From positions 1 through 64,000 of the forward strand of contig DASRFA010000040.1 of the NCBI GenBank assembly GCA_035651755.1: DNA of 64,000 nucleotides, written 5' to 3'. A program made the position numbers and the translations under genes. Every line of letters begins with the position of its first letter. Positions within the stretch are counted from its first letter, which is position 1. A model generated the notes under the pieces. That model had not been told where the DNA came from, searched no databases, and worked only from the letters and a program-made list of their open reading frames with translations. Shown here piece by piece: positions 1 to 9,657 of this stretch. The DNA is from DASRFA01 sp035651755. Its GTDB lineage: Bacteria > Desulfobacterota > Binatia > UBA12015.

Positions 1-2
1 TC

Positions 3-140
3 CGAAGCCTTGTCCGAGCGATCACGAAGTACCTTGATGCATGGAACGCCGAGGCCAAACCGTTCCGCTGGACCAAGACGCCTCGCGATCTCCGAAGAAG
101 CCTCACGCCCGTGGGGCGAACTTGTGAGACGGGACACTAG
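3..140 (+). CDS. IS630-family transposase, C-terminal end (5' part outside window)
   Basis: An open frame enters from the left edge and stops with TAG at 138-140. Its roughly 45 residues carry the tail typical of IS630/Tc1-like DDE transposases: a helix like AITKYLDAWNAEAKPF followed by RWTKT and ending in ETGH. This tail follows the last catalytic acidic residue, so no catalytic motif can be checked here. The gene is on the plus strand and lies about 350 bases from the convergent metalloprotease gene. No inverted repeat or TA target duplication can be confirmed, because the other end is outside the window. It may be a remnant rather than an active element. Identity rests on motif recognition of a short tail. 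Confidence 0.6.
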   Translation, partial: RSLVRAITKYLDAWNAEAKPFRWTKTPRDLRRSLTPVGRTCETGH

Positions 141-491
141 AGACCAATCGGCAACGAGCGGCAAAGCGAATGGAAGGCGTCCTTTTCTCGGAGGAGGCGG
201 TAGAGCGCGGCGGGCAGTGAGTCGACACTTCAGCAGTCCACGCGACTCAAATTCTAGACCTCGATCCCGCAACGGCTGTCAATGAAAGTCCGCCGCATAT
301 TATTGCAGTAACCAATTTAATGCATGACGCTCAGGCGCCGTGCCCAAAAAAGCGTCGGCCCTGCCCAATTCCGGCGCAAATCGCAAATAGCGTCTGCGGA
401 CTCTCGGTCGCCCTAGGCTACATTTCCCACCCTATGCCACTTAGAAGGCGCCTGGGGCGCCGCCGACCGTAGGATAGGGTAGCGGGGGGAA
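141..491. other. Intergenic stretch; no gene seen, one small palindrome
   Basis: No convincing coding frame lies here. The stretch is AT-richer than most of the window. A short perfect inverted repeat (GGCGCC, loop TGG, GGCGCC) sits at 447-461, about 30 bases beyond the stop codon of the leftward metalloprotease gene. It could act as a weak terminator, but it has no T-run. Confidence 0.35.
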
Positions 492-3400
492 CTATCGGCA
501 CACCAGACTCGCACCTTCTACGTCGAATGCGCATCCGGGCGCCGGAAGCGCCGCGAACTGCCGACTCGCGCATAGCGGAGTTCCGAGCCAGTTCGGTTCG
601 AGAGATATGTCCGCCGCCAGCGGAAGAGCAATCGGAAGCGTCGCAAAAGTACCCTTCCGACCGCTCCCGGTCATCTTGACGTCCCAAGTGACAAGAGATT
701 GCCCGCCTCCACTGACTATCACGTCCACGTCGAATCTATCTATGATACCGCCGTGCAAGTGATCACCCTTAAAGGAGTAAAGAGTCCGCGTAGGGGTGAG
801 CAACGAGACGGACCATCCCGTTCCGGCTTCCGTGCGCAAGCCTGGGGGCAGAAAAGCGTCAAACAGCGTCCTTCGCCCACCGTCGTAGACCACCACGCGA
901 ACGCCCTTGATGTCTGGAGAGATATGGATGATCCCACCTGTGTAGGAGAATTTACCCCGAATGCTGAACTTATCATCCGCTTCCGGTGTATCAAATCCTG
1001 TCATTTTTACGACCGAACCACCCAATGTTCGACCACTCCAACAAGGATCGCATGCGTCGCCGTGTCCGTCGCCGTCCGAATCTGGTTGCGGGGGATCCCA
1101 AACATCGATGCAGACGTCCCGTTGATCACACACACCGTCAAAATCTCGATCCGATCGTCGAGCATCAACCGGACACAGTGCGTCCGTGCCGCTACAGCGC
1201 TCGGAGACGTCACAGGAATCGGTCGCCTTTCGACATACGCGTCGAGCCGGCAAGTATCGGTCGACGGGGCAGGCCGTACCTCCGTCGCACACCTCGCTAA
1301 CGTCACATGACCCGGCGGCCTCCCGGCAAACGGTGCCAGCGGGTGCCACTGCGTCGGAGGGGCACGTTCCGAGGATCCCATCGCATACCTCCTCGACGTC
1401 ACATGGCCCAACAGCCGCTCGGCATACCGTACCGGCGAGCGCATCCCGATCGTCGCTCGGACAGCTTGAAGCAACCCCGTCGCACGTTTCAGCCTCGTCG
1501 CAGGAACCGACACCGGGCCGGCAAACGACTCCCGCTGAGAGAAGCATACAAGAAGATGAACAACAGCCCCAGTCTGCCGCATCACCGCCATCGCATGTTT
1601 CGCCCGGCTCGACAAAGCCATTTCCACACTGCGGCGGTCCATCAATTCGGTCGACTCGGATCGGCGTCGTGGCCACGCCCTCCAACCCGTTCGAATCCAC
1701 CGCGACTAAAGAAATTTCATGAACACCTTCGCTGAGACTCGACGAATGAACGACAAGGACTCGACCCGTCCCAATGGTTCCGTCTCTGTCGGAAACCCAC
1801 CGTAGCTGCGCATCGACTATCTCACCGTCTTCGACGTCATAGCCTGCTCCTGCCAGGGTAATGTCCGAATCCACAAAGACCGAGCCGCTACTGGGCCGAC
1901 TAATCACCGACTGCGGCGGATGGTTTTCCACAATAAGGAACTGATCAGTGTCGTCGAAGGTGTTATTCATCCCATCGCTGACAATAACCCGAATGACTCC
2001 CGTGTTTGTCGCACGGAGGTAGGCGGTGGGGATCTTCAGACTCCTCGACTCCAGGCCCGCCTCGACAGGAATCCAGGTCGCCCCCGCGTCAGGGGAAAAC
2101 AGCACGTACGAAATCAACTTGTCGCCATCTTCATCACTGGCTTGCCACCGGATAGTAAGATTCGCGCCCTCCACGACACCGCCGAGAGGCGCGACAATTC
2201 TGATGGACGGCGAGTGCGGCGTCCGTTCCCGCCTCGCTATCTCAGACGACCCGGCGACCACCGAGATGCCATGAATGCGATTGTCCCAGGGTATCGTGGC
2301 CGAGAAGTATGCGAGCGACGTCTTCACGCCGTCGACACGCTCGTTGCTCCAACGTTCGACTGCGTTGACAGCATGAATCGTAGCGCCATCCGCGTCGAAC
2401 GCCACCACGCTAAGCGACGACGGTCGTCCGACCGGCGGCGGCGGCCCCGGCCTGCGCACGAAATCATCAAGGTGCGTAAGCGCTAGTGTCTCCCGGTCGT
2501 ACTGACCGCGCACGACAAGATACTCCGGCTGCTGATCCGGAACGGCCATTCCACCTGCCGTCGGGCCCGTGACAGCCATGGATTCCGAAACGGCGGCAGA
2601 GCGTGCAAGTAGCTTGAAGTAGACATCGTAGTACGTCAGGGCCGAAATCCATCGCGACGCACCCCACGTCTTGGAGGTCCCACCACAATAACTCATTAAA
2701 TCGAACGTTTCGCGTGGTTGAACGACTTGTCCTCTCATCGGATCCAAGCCGAACACACGTGCATCTTCAAAAAGCGGCCGGCGTTCCGGACCTATAGTCG
2801 CTCGTTCCATTTGATCAATTGTCAGCACGTATCCCCGGTCTGCGGGCGCGACGTTTCCCTCTTGCACGTTAGACGCGTCGCAAACTACGTGCTGGTCCGG
2901 GGGTAAAGTCGTAGTGTGAAGTTGCTCGACAAGATGACCAAATTCATGAACATGCGTCCTGCCCGCGTAGGAGAATTCAGAAGTAAGCGCAGCTATAGCG
3001 TAGGTACCCCCGAGGTCACTGGCGCGACCAAACTCCTTCCATTGGCACTTCTGGTCATCGCAGAACGCTGTGTCGGACTTCACTACGCCGAGGAAGTACT
3101 GCTCGGGATTGGACGTCTGTGGGTCGGACCCAGACAAAGTGATAAGTGACTCCATCTTTTCAGCCATCTGCGCGTAGGTGGGGAGCTTGAGGAAGGTCCG
3201 GCTCCGATTTCCCTTCTTCTCCGCCGGCATAAAATCTGTTCGAAAGTACCTTGGGGATATCGGCAGCAATGAGAGCATGCGTCGGCGCAAATCCTGGTAA
3301 TCGGCGCTGGTGACGGACCTGCGACTACCCGCAGGCGAGATCCAATCAAAGCCCACGAACGTGATGTGAAGTCTCGGGGATGTCCCAAATTGGGCGAGTA

Positions 3401-5027
3401 CGGAACAGTCGCCATTAAAGAGTCCACAGCCGATTCGGGCTGGCTTGATCACTTCGAATTGGATCCGGACATCGCCCGTGGTCCACGAGTCGGGCAAGGC
3501 GAAATTTAAACTGCTTGTGTAGTCGCCGCGACGCGCTGCTGCATCGGAGTTACGAACGAGCACCCGTATGGTTGCGTTCGGCGAATCGGGCAGCTCCCGT
3601 TCGCTGCCTTCGTCGTTGCGAAATGCGCGCATGCGTCCTTCGACGAGCACGGGATCGCTACCGGTCACTTCAAAATGGAGGCGTGCCACGGTCGGCTTGT
3701 TCTCGATCAGGGGAAGAGAAGCAACATCTTCGAAATGGCCAGGCCCGCCCCAATTTTGGACAACCTGCGTGATCTCCATCGCCCGCAATGACGCTGAAGG
3801 CGGCGGCGCAGGTGGTTCTCCGAGGTCGTGCACCATTACCAGATACTCATTTCGGTTGGTCGGAGATTGTTGCGTAAGTACTAGGTTCTTGTGAAGACTA
3901 AACGTACTTCCGTAGGTATTCCCGAGTCCGGAACGGGAAACATTGTTGTGAATATAGTGCCAAGGAAGGAAGTGTGTTCCCTGGATGACGCACCCGGTGC
4001 CGTCTTGGCCTACGGGATCTGGGATCCGGCGAACGATGGCACCGGCCTGATCGAGGACAAATAGGCTGCCGCGCTTATAAGAACAAGTCGATGTTGATAA
4101 GTCATAGGCGAAATCGGTAATGGGAGCATAGGCGACTAGTCGATCGCCGTGGACGGCGATCGGAATGGCGCGAACGGTAGTACTGCTGAACCCGTCGCTG
4201 TATTGGGTCACCACCGCAAATGGAACTCGAACTTGATTGACCGACGGCATTACTATTTCCGACTGGAACGCTATAAGCCGCGTCTTTAGACTAGCGCTGT
4301 ATTTGCGGACGACGAAGTCGGCTCCGCTCCAATGTCGAATAAAGACATCGACGGAATCAGCGTGGGAAATTTCACCGATAACGTCGTCGGTCGGCGAGCC
4401 AACTGCACCCTCGGCAATGGTGCCGTTTTCGTCTGCGATAGTAAGCGTGCCGTTTACAAAGTTTAAAATATATTTGTCGTAGAGAACTCCCCTTGGCGGC
4501 AGGGCGCTCTGAACATAATATGCGCTGCTGAAGGTGGGATTTACTCGACCAACCGAGAGAGCGCGTATCCCCGGTGCATTCGCCAAGGCGAGAAATGTGT
4601 CTCCGGTTGGCGCCGTAAGTAACCCGTACCCTTTGTCGGGCAAGTCATCAATGTCGAAGTCGTCGCATTCGTTATGTCGGTTTGCCTTGTTGCAAAGTCG
4701 TATCAACTTTCGTTCCGACAGGCTGAACTCTTCGTCGCCCTGCTGTCCTCTGCGATAGACACGATCCAGGCGCGGAACGACGACGGGCTCCCCCCCGGCA
4801 CCGTAGCCCTGAAAGACGAGCGATTGTCCCGAGGAGATATCGATTAAGGCGAACTGTCCGTTGGGAGCGGCAGGACAGACATACGAGTTTTTCAAGTAAT
4901 TACCGCCGGCGTAGACAAGGGGGCAACTGCTGGACTGGATTGCCACAAGTGGCACGGCATCCGCTGAAGTGATTAAAAGGAAGAAATTGACGGCGAGCAC
5001 GCCGAGACTGTGAGCCAATCGTGTCAT
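492..5027 (-). CDS. Large secreted metzincin-like zinc metalloprotease with Cys-rich and TSP3 repeats
   Basis: Product of 1511 residues, probably exported. I chose ATG 5027 because the protein then opens with a Sec signal peptide (MTRLAHSLGVLAVNFFLL, cleavage near SADA). The frame is open upstream, but those residues look like antisense filler. Around residue 692 is HEFGHLVEQLH, which fits a metzincin zinc site (HExxHxxxxxH) with Glu where the usual Gly stands. About 80 residues later FDLMSYC could be the Met-turn. Two Ig/cadherin-like segments follow. From about residue 1130 comes a CGNGFVEPGETCDGG repeat, then four disintegrin-like Cys repeats (pattern GTVCR...GSCDVSEVCDG). After these come a DSDGDGHGDACDPC thrombospondin-3-like calcium repeat and a C-terminal domain of unknown fold. 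The gene is clearly AT-richer than its neighbours, with codons such as CAT GAA TTT GGT CAT at the zinc site. Function as an extracellular protease or adhesin is inferred. Confidence 0.75.
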   Translation of the reverse strand: MTRLAHSLGVLAVNFFLLITSADAVPLVAIQSSSCPLVYAGGNYLKNSYVCPAAPNGQFALIDISSGQSLVFQGYGAGGEPVVVPRLDRVYRRGQQGDEEFSLSERKLIRLCNKANRHNECDDFDIDDLPDKGYGLLTAPTGDTFLALANAPGIRALSVGRVNPTFSSAYYVQSALPPRGVLYDKYILNFVNGTLTIADENGTIAEGAVGSPTDDVIGEISHADSVDVFIRHWSGADFVVRKYSASLKTRLIAFQSEIVMPSVNQVRVPFAVVTQYSDGFSSTTVRAIPIAVHGDRLVAYAPITDFAYDLSTSTCSYKRGSLFVLDQAGAIVRRIPDPVGQDGTGCVIQGTHFLPWHYIHNNVSRSGLGNTYGSTFSLHKNLVLTQQSPTNRNEYLVMVHDLGEPPAPPPSASLRAMEITQVVQNWGGPGHFEDVASLPLIENKPTVARLHFEVTGSDPVLVEGRMRAFRNDEGSERELPDSPNATIRVLVRNSDAAARRGDYTSSLNFALPDSWTTGDVRIQFEVIKPARIGCGLFNGDCSVLAQFGTSPRLHITFVGFDWISPAGSRRSVTSADYQDLRRRMLSLLPISPRYFRTDFMPAEKKGNRSRTFLKLPTYAQMAEKMESLITLSGSDPQTSNPEQYFLGVVKSDTAFCDDQKCQWKEFGRASDLGGTYAIAALTSEFSYAGRTHVHEFGHLVEQLHTTTLPPDQHVVCDASNVQEGNVAPADRGYVLTIDQMERATIGPERRPLFEDARVFGLDPMRGQVVQPRETFDLMSYCGGTSKTWGASRWISALTYYDVYFKLLARSAAVSESMAVTGPTAGGMAVPDQQPEYLVVRGQYDRETLALTHLDDFVRRPGPPPPVGRPSSLSVVAFDADGATIHAVNAVERWSNERVDGVKTSLAYFSATIPWDNRIHGISVVAGSSEIARRERTPHSPSIRIVAPLGGVVEGANLTIRWQASDEDGDKLISYVLFSPDAGATWIPVEAGLESRSLKIPTAYLRATNTGVIRVIVSDGMNNTFDDTDQFLIVENHPPQSVISRPSSGSVFVDSDITLAGAGYDVEDGEIVDAQLRWVSDRDGTIGTGRVLVVHSSSLSEGVHEISLVAVDSNGLEGVATTPIRVDRIDGPPQCGNGFVEPGETCDGGDAADWGCCSSSCMLLSAGVVCRPGVGSCDEAETCDGVASSCPSDDRDALAGTVCRAAVGPCDVEEVCDGILGTCPSDAVAPAGTVCREAAGSCDVSEVCDGGTACPVDRYLPARRVCRKATDSCDVSERCSGTDALCPVDARRSDRDFDGVCDQRDVCIDVWDPPQPDSDGDGHGDACDPCWSGRTLGGSVVKMTGFDTPEADDKFSIRGKFSYTGGIIHISPDIKGVRVVVYDGGRRTLFDAFLPPGLRTEAGTGWSVSLLTPTRTLYSFKGDHLHGGIIDRFDVDVIVSGGGQSLVTWDVKMTGSGRKGTFATLPIALPLAADISLEPNWLGTPLCASRQFAALPAPGCAFDVEGASLVCR

Positions 5028-5695
5028 CCGGGCGCGACGCCGACGGAATAACGGAGGAAGGTGGGCAGAGTGGTGTCGGCTCCACGAGAAAAAGTATCCT
5101 TGCGGAGTATGTGAGATACAGCGCTGTTGCGGGGCGCGGCCGAACGGCGCTGGCGCCTGGCGAAGCGCGACCAGGCTGTTGGCGAGTGTCGGACAGCCAC
5201 CAGGGATTTCAAGAGCTACGGGCGTTTTGGCAGCGGCGTCGTACACAGGTGATCTCATGTCCGCTCGTGTCATCGCGGGTTAGCCTTCCCGGTCACTGCA
5301 ATTCATGGTTACGGTGTCCGAAGTGTGAACGCCTCGGTAGACGTGACTTGCGCGCAACCGTCGGACCTGAGCGACGTTCGGCGGCCCCGGGGCGTTCGAG
5401 TCGAGATTTCTCAGATGGAGCGGCCCGTCCGCATCTTCGGGCTCCCATATCCCGTAGCTGACCCTTCCCACAAGGGTTCTGCTTGTTCTGCTTGTCCAAA
5501 CGGGTGGACCAGCGGCGTTACGGGCCGGGGCGCGGCAGTTGATTTGCGGGTCGCGCCGCGTTTCAGTCGGGTGATGGCGATGGAACGCGAAACCGGGCGA
5601 CGCCATAGCAGTCGGCCCGCGATTCGCACACTATTCGCACACGACAAGGCGGTCCGGACCGGCTCTACGACAGAAAACGTAGTAAAATTGCGTAC
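5028..5695. other. Intergenic region upstream of metalloprotease and tRNA-Arg; tRNA -10 box
   Basis: No supported gene. This must hold the leftward promoter of the metalloprotease. TAAAAT at 5683-5688, seven bases before the tRNA, is a good -10 candidate for the tRNA. No convincing -35 partner is visible about 17 bases further up. Confidence 0.4.
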
Positions 5696-5769
5696 GCGCC
5701 CGTAGCTCAGTTGGATAGAGCGACAGACTTCGAATCTGTAGGTCGGGTGTTCGATCCACCCCGGGCGCG
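5696..5769 (+). tRNA. tRNA-Arg (anticodon UCG)
   Basis: Full cloverleaf read by eye. The acceptor stem is GCGCCCG (5696-5702) with CGGGCGC (5762-5768) and discriminator G at 5769. The D-arm is GCTC/GAGC. The anticodon stem ACAGA/TCTGT (5723-5727, 5735-5739) closes loop CTTCGAA, which places TCG at 5730-5732. The T-arm is GGGTG/CACCC around TTCGATC. CCA is not encoded. It reads CGA codons. It lies between two accessory secretome genes, so its 3' end is a possible integration site. No integrase or repeated tRNA 3' segment was found in this window. Confidence 0.96.
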
Positions 5770-6602
5770 CTCAGGAACTTTGCTGACATGCAAGTCGCTG
5801 CCGGTAGCGGCGAGCGATTCTGCCACCGCGCTGCTACCGTTTGACTCGTCGATGGCGTCGACCGCCGCCTCGGCGTTCGCAGCCGCGGTGTGCTTCGTGG
5901 CCTGGTAGCTCGCGAGATCAGGCTCCCCGCTCTTGCGCGGCGACGCAGGGGTCTGCCGCGCGGAGAGCTTTTCCCTGGAGATCCGCCCGGCTTCCCGTCC
6001 CTTCCTCGCTTCGGGGCGGGGTAGGGACATCATCGCGATAGGCCTTGCGATGCAAGGGGTTTCGCCTGAGACCCGGATTGGCCATCCGGTGCGGTTCTTT
6101 CAAAGGAGCCGCCCGGACGCTATCACCGGCGAGGCTCGGGGTTTCGCGGGTTTCGCTCGGCATCCCGGCGTCTTCGCTCTCGCGATAGACGAGGCCACCT
6201 AATCCTGTCAGAGCCCACATGCCGGGTCGGGCCGTTTTCCAAATACGCTACTCCGCGTATGTCAGGCCCGCTTCAGCGAATAAAGCCGATGCTTTCGCGC
6301 ATTTGCGTTGCCTGGAGGGCCGCCGAGACCACGTTTTCCGCGAGGCGCGACATTTGGCGGCACATTGGCACTCTATCAAAAAAAGACCTCTGACGTCGGC
6401 GGGTTACGGAAGGGGTGTGGATACCCAATCAGCGGGTCGCGGTTCGTTTCCGACGGCGCTGAGCTCGAGACCTTTACGCCGTCTGTGCGAAGCTCGTGGG
6501 CTAGCCGCAGCGACAGACGTCGGGTCGGCGGGGGCGAGGCTGCAGCGGCAACCGATCGGAACGGCCGTCGGTTGGTTGCCGAGGACGATGCTGAGGCTGA
6601 AG
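5770..6602. other. Long intergenic stretch with no supported gene
   Basis: More than 800 bases after the tRNA with no frame that looks like a real protein. The frames present are rich in Arg, Pro and Ser and have no signal peptide, start context or recognisable motif. Base composition changes within this stretch, from the AT-richer left part to the very GC-rich right part. I see no rRNA, riboswitch or CRISPR structure. Confidence 0.4.
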
Positions 6603-6634
6603 GGCCCGGGGGTCTTCATCTTGACCCCCGGGCC
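6603..6634 (-). terminator. Strong hairpin downstream of the surface-protein gene
   Basis: A perfect 12-bp inverted repeat: GGCCCGGGGGTC at 6603-6614 and GACCCCCGGGCC at 6623-6634, with an 8-base loop. It sits about 70 bases beyond the stop of the leftward gene 6706-9087. No T-run follows on that strand, so termination is inferred from position and stem strength. Confidence 0.55.
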
Positions 6635-6705
6635 TCCTCCTCGGGCGAGCGACCGCTACCGGTTCCGCCTCCCCCACCGCGTCGATGTCGAAGAACGGCT
6701 CGGCG

Positions 6706-9087
6706 TCAATGGCGCACGGTGACGGTGGCCTGGCTGACCGTCTTGTTGCCACTGGCGTCGCTCGCCTCGTAGGTCACCGTGTACACCCGGCCGTTGCCGT
6801 TCCCGCTCCGCTCCGACCGGAGCAGGAACGTACGATCGTCGGTGCCGAGGTTCGCCTGCTGGATGTCGTCCGTGGTGTCGCCGTCGCCCAGGCCGTTGTC
6901 GGGCTCGTTGCTCGTGATCGAGACCACCCGGACGGTCGGGTTCGGATCGCAGACATCGCTCACCGTGATCGACGCCGTGATCTGCGCGAGCTTGTGGTCC
7001 GGCGGCCACAGTGCGGTGGGAGACAGCGTGAGGGTGAGCTTCGGCGGCGTGGTGTCGACGATCTTCACCGTCTGCGTCGCAGTGCGCTTGTTCTTGGACT
7101 CGTCAATGGCGGTCCACGTGACCGTTGTGGTCCCGAGGTTGAAGGAAGACGGCGCGTTGTTCGTGAGGACCGGCGCGTCATCGCAGACATCGCTCGCGCT
7201 CGCGGTGCCGAGGATGACGGACGTCCCGGTCGGCCCCGTGCACTCGGCCGTCACCGCGGCCGGCGCCGTGACCGTCGGCGGCGTCCTGTCGAGGACGTCG
7301 ACCGTCGTCGCGTCCTCGTCGTACTGACCGAACGAGTCGATTACCTTCAACACGTACGAGGTCTTGTTGTTCGACGTCGGCGTGCTGACCAGCTGCTCGG
7401 CCCGGCCCCGAGGCAACGTCGCAACGAGCGAGCCGGTGCGGCTGCCCTTGAACCACCCGAACGACACGACGTTGTTGTCCGGGTCGATGCTCTCCGAGCC
7501 ATCGAGGGTGAACTCCCCGCCGCCCGTGAAATTGCACTCGACCTGCTGATCGTCACCAGCGACCGCGATCGGCGGCTGGTTGACGAGCTTGCCGTGGAGG
7601 TCGACCTGCAAGGTCACCTGCTTCTCATCGATCAACTTGCCGGTCAGCGAGCACGCCCCGCCCGGCTGCCAATCACCGAGGGAGATCGCCAGCGGAGCGT
7701 CGTTGCCGCGGTAGAAGCCTTTCGTCCCGCCGTCGTCCTCGGCAATGTCGACGCCGCGCACGGAGTTGTTCGTCAACTTCGGGGCGAAGCTGCCGGCGCC
7801 GGTGCTGTCGACGAAGGCACCGACCGTGTTCTCGCCGACGCCGGTGACCTCGGTCAGCCTGTGATCGTCCAAAGCGTCAGAGAACTGGAGGTCGTTCACG
7901 TTGATCCGGTGGTTCATGCCCACGAAGCACCCGAGCGGATCGTCGGGACACGGCGTACCGACGAAATTCACCCGGCCACGCGCCGTATTGCTGGCCGAGT
8001 GCTGATTGTCGCCGTCCTCGTCGCGGACTTGCACGAGCACGTTGCTGCTCGTCTGGTCCAGGTCGCAGGCGCTCAGGCGCCCGGTCAGCATCGAGCCCAG
8101 CGGCGAGTTGGCCACACAGACCGGCGTGTGGCCGGTCGTGGCCTGCGTGGTCTGGGCGATCCCTGCGGGATCGCAGTTCTGCGGTGCGACGACAGACGGG
8201 CACGGATCCTTGCAGACCTTCGAGAAGGAGATCGCATCCGCCGTCTTCAACGTGCACGTGCAGGCGCTGGCCAGGTGACACGCCTTCGCCAGGTCACTGA
8301 CGTTGCTCTGGACGGCGCCCTGGCAGACCCCTGCCGCCCGCGTCGGGTCGGCCGCGTCCGCCGGGTCGGCGCAGGTCAGGAACTCCTGCGTGGCTTTCTT
8401 GGGCGAGTACTCGACGGTGAGGTAAGGCGGATTCGGACTGCCCGACTCGAACGCTCTGGCCCTGCGCAGGCCGTCCCCCGTGATGACGAACGCGACAGCG
8501 CTGTCGGGCGTGTACGCCGGGTCGTTGACGATGACCTGCAGGAGGCTCGCCAGCTCCTCCGTCTCCTCGCTGGCCAGCGCATCCCCGGCCTGGTCCCACG
8601 CGCCCGGTGCCCAGTCGACGTGCCCAGCGACGAGCGGGAGCGCGCTGAGGTCGACGGCCGGTGGCCCGAACGCCGCGGCGTCCGGCGAGTTCACCAGGTG
8701 GATCTGGAGGGCCGTGCTCTGGTTGGAGGCCCCGGCTGCCGTGAACTGGATCCGCGCCGACGTGATCGTCGCCAGAGGCGGAACACCCAGCTTCTGGAAT
8801 CGAAGACCGATCGTGTTTTGACCCAGGCCTAGCTGGTTCCCGCCGAGGTTCGCCGGCGGACTGGCTGCTTGCGCCGCGTCGTCCGCACCCGTGGCGATGA
8901 GGTTCTTGAACGGAATGGCGACCGGGCCCGATGGAGGATCGCACTCGCACGAACAGAGAACGGCGTTCTTTTGAGGGTCGGGAACCTCGCCCTCCTCCAC
9001 TCCGAACGATCCACACCCGGTCTGGAAGAGAACCACGACCGCCATTGCGGACACAACTGCACCGATACTCAACAACCTACGCGCCAT
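6706..9087 (-). CDS. Exported DNRLRE/PKD/HYR-type modular surface protein
   Basis: 793 residues with an N-terminal signal (MARRLLSIGAVVSAMAVVVLF) ending at a TGC that resembles a lipobox. Gln at -3 is unusual, so lipidation is uncertain. After a short Cys-rich linker (CSCECD) a beta-rich module at about 65-235 reads like a DNRLRE/CBM-type domain. A Cys-rich middle follows. Next is a PKD-like segment (PPIAVAGDDQQVEC...LDGSESIDPD). At the C-terminus are a HYR-type Ig domain (PPTVTAPAAVTAECTG) and a domain with the WPPDHK and SITSNEP pattern common in bacterial surface proteins. The role is probably adhesion or surface structure. No catalytic motif was seen. It is transcribed leftward towards the strong hairpin at 6603-6634, with no co-directional neighbour close by. 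Confidence 0.8.
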   Translation of the reverse strand: MARRLLSIGAVVSAMAVVVLFQTGCGSFGVEEGEVPDPQKNAVLCSCECDPPSGPVAIPFKNLIATGADDAAQAASPPANLGGNQLGLGQNTIGLRFQKLGVPPLATITSARIQFTAAGASNQSTALQIHLVNSPDAAAFGPPAVDLSALPLVAGHVDWAPGAWDQAGDALASEETEELASLLQVIVNDPAYTPDSAVAFVITGDGLRRARAFESGSPNPPYLTVEYSPKKATQEFLTCADPADAADPTRAAGVCQGAVQSNVSDLAKACHLASACTCTLKTADAISFSKVCKDPCPSVVAPQNCDPAGIAQTTQATTGHTPVCVANSPLGSMLTGRLSACDLDQTSSNVLVQVRDEDGDNQHSASNTARGRVNFVGTPCPDDPLGCFVGMNHRINVNDLQFSDALDDHRLTEVTGVGENTVGAFVDSTGAGSFAPKLTNNSVRGVDIAEDDGGTKGFYRGNDAPLAISLGDWQPGGACSLTGKLIDEKQVTLQVDLHGKLVNQPPIAVAGDDQQVECNFTGGGEFTLDGSESIDPDNNVVSFGWFKGSRTGSLVATLPRGRAEQLVSTPTSNNKTSYVLKVIDSFGQYDEDATTVDVLDRTPPTVTAPAAVTAECTGPTGTSVILGTASASDVCDDAPVLTNNAPSSFNLGTTTVTWTAIDESKNKRTATQTVKIVDTTPPKLTLTLSPTALWPPDHKLAQITASITVSDVCDPNPTVRVVSITSNEPDNGLGDGDTTDDIQQANLGTDDRTFLLRSERSGNGNGRVYTVTYEASDASGNKTVSQATVTVRH

Positions 9088-9376
9088 GGGACATTTTCTC
9101 CTCGTCTGCGGAGTTGATCAGACTCTCAGCCAACGTGGTCGGGCAGTCGGTAGCCGGCACAAATGAAGGCCGGGGTCGCCTCGAACTGGGCGGTGTCGGA
9201 ACGGGTCGTGACGTGGGCATACGGCGCGAGCCCGGCCGGGACCTTGCGGCGTCTAGAGGGCTGTCGCGAGGCACGAATCGCTCCTCGCACAGCGTCTTTG
9301 AAGAAGAAGGTGTAACTTTTCACCGAACCTTGTTGCTTCGCTGCGGACGGAGCACCTCGCGGCGAGAGGGTAGGCG

Positions 9377-9657
9377 CTAGAGCCGGGCCGGAACGACGAC
9401 GGTGCTGCCGGCTGCGGCGTTCGCGGCCGCGATCGCCCCGCGCAGGCTCCAATCGTTCGGGGTCGCGCCGCTGCATGCCGTCGCCGACGGCACGTCGTCG
9501 GTGCGATCGACGACGAAGGTGGCGGCGAGCGAGGCCGCGCCGCGAGGACCCCGACGACGAGCGGGGCGTTGGCGGAAAACGCGCGGCTCTTCGGCCAAGG
9601 CGGTCCGGCTCCAGTCCCAACCCTCGTACGAGTGCCTACGATGCCTGCGCTCGTCAT
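9377..9657 (-). pseudogene. CSLREA-domain secreted protein, broken N-terminal remnant
   Basis: An ATG at 9657 has a good Shine-Dalgarno (GGAGG, 4-5 bases away) and opens a signal-like segment. Around 9540 the protein-like reading moves to another frame. That frame gives ATFVVDRTDDVPSATAC then NDWSLRGAIAAANAAAG, the start of a CSLREA domain (usually CSLREAI..AAN), and stops after VVVPARL. Proteins of this family normally continue for hundreds of residues of parallel beta-helix repeats, which are absent. The gene is therefore both frameshifted and truncated. It lies in a patch of broken secretome genes between 9.4 and 12.4 kb. Sequencing error could explain the frameshift but not the missing body. 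Confidence 0.5.

Noticed and set aside
4945..5273. Longer N-terminus (82 extra residues) for the metalloprotease
   Set aside because: The inner ATG at 5027 starts a clear signal peptide; the extra residues would bury it.
5918..6220. Open frames in the gap after the tRNA, including one of about 100 codons on the minus strand
   Set aside because: No ribosome-binding site, signal, repeat or motif; composition looks non-coding.
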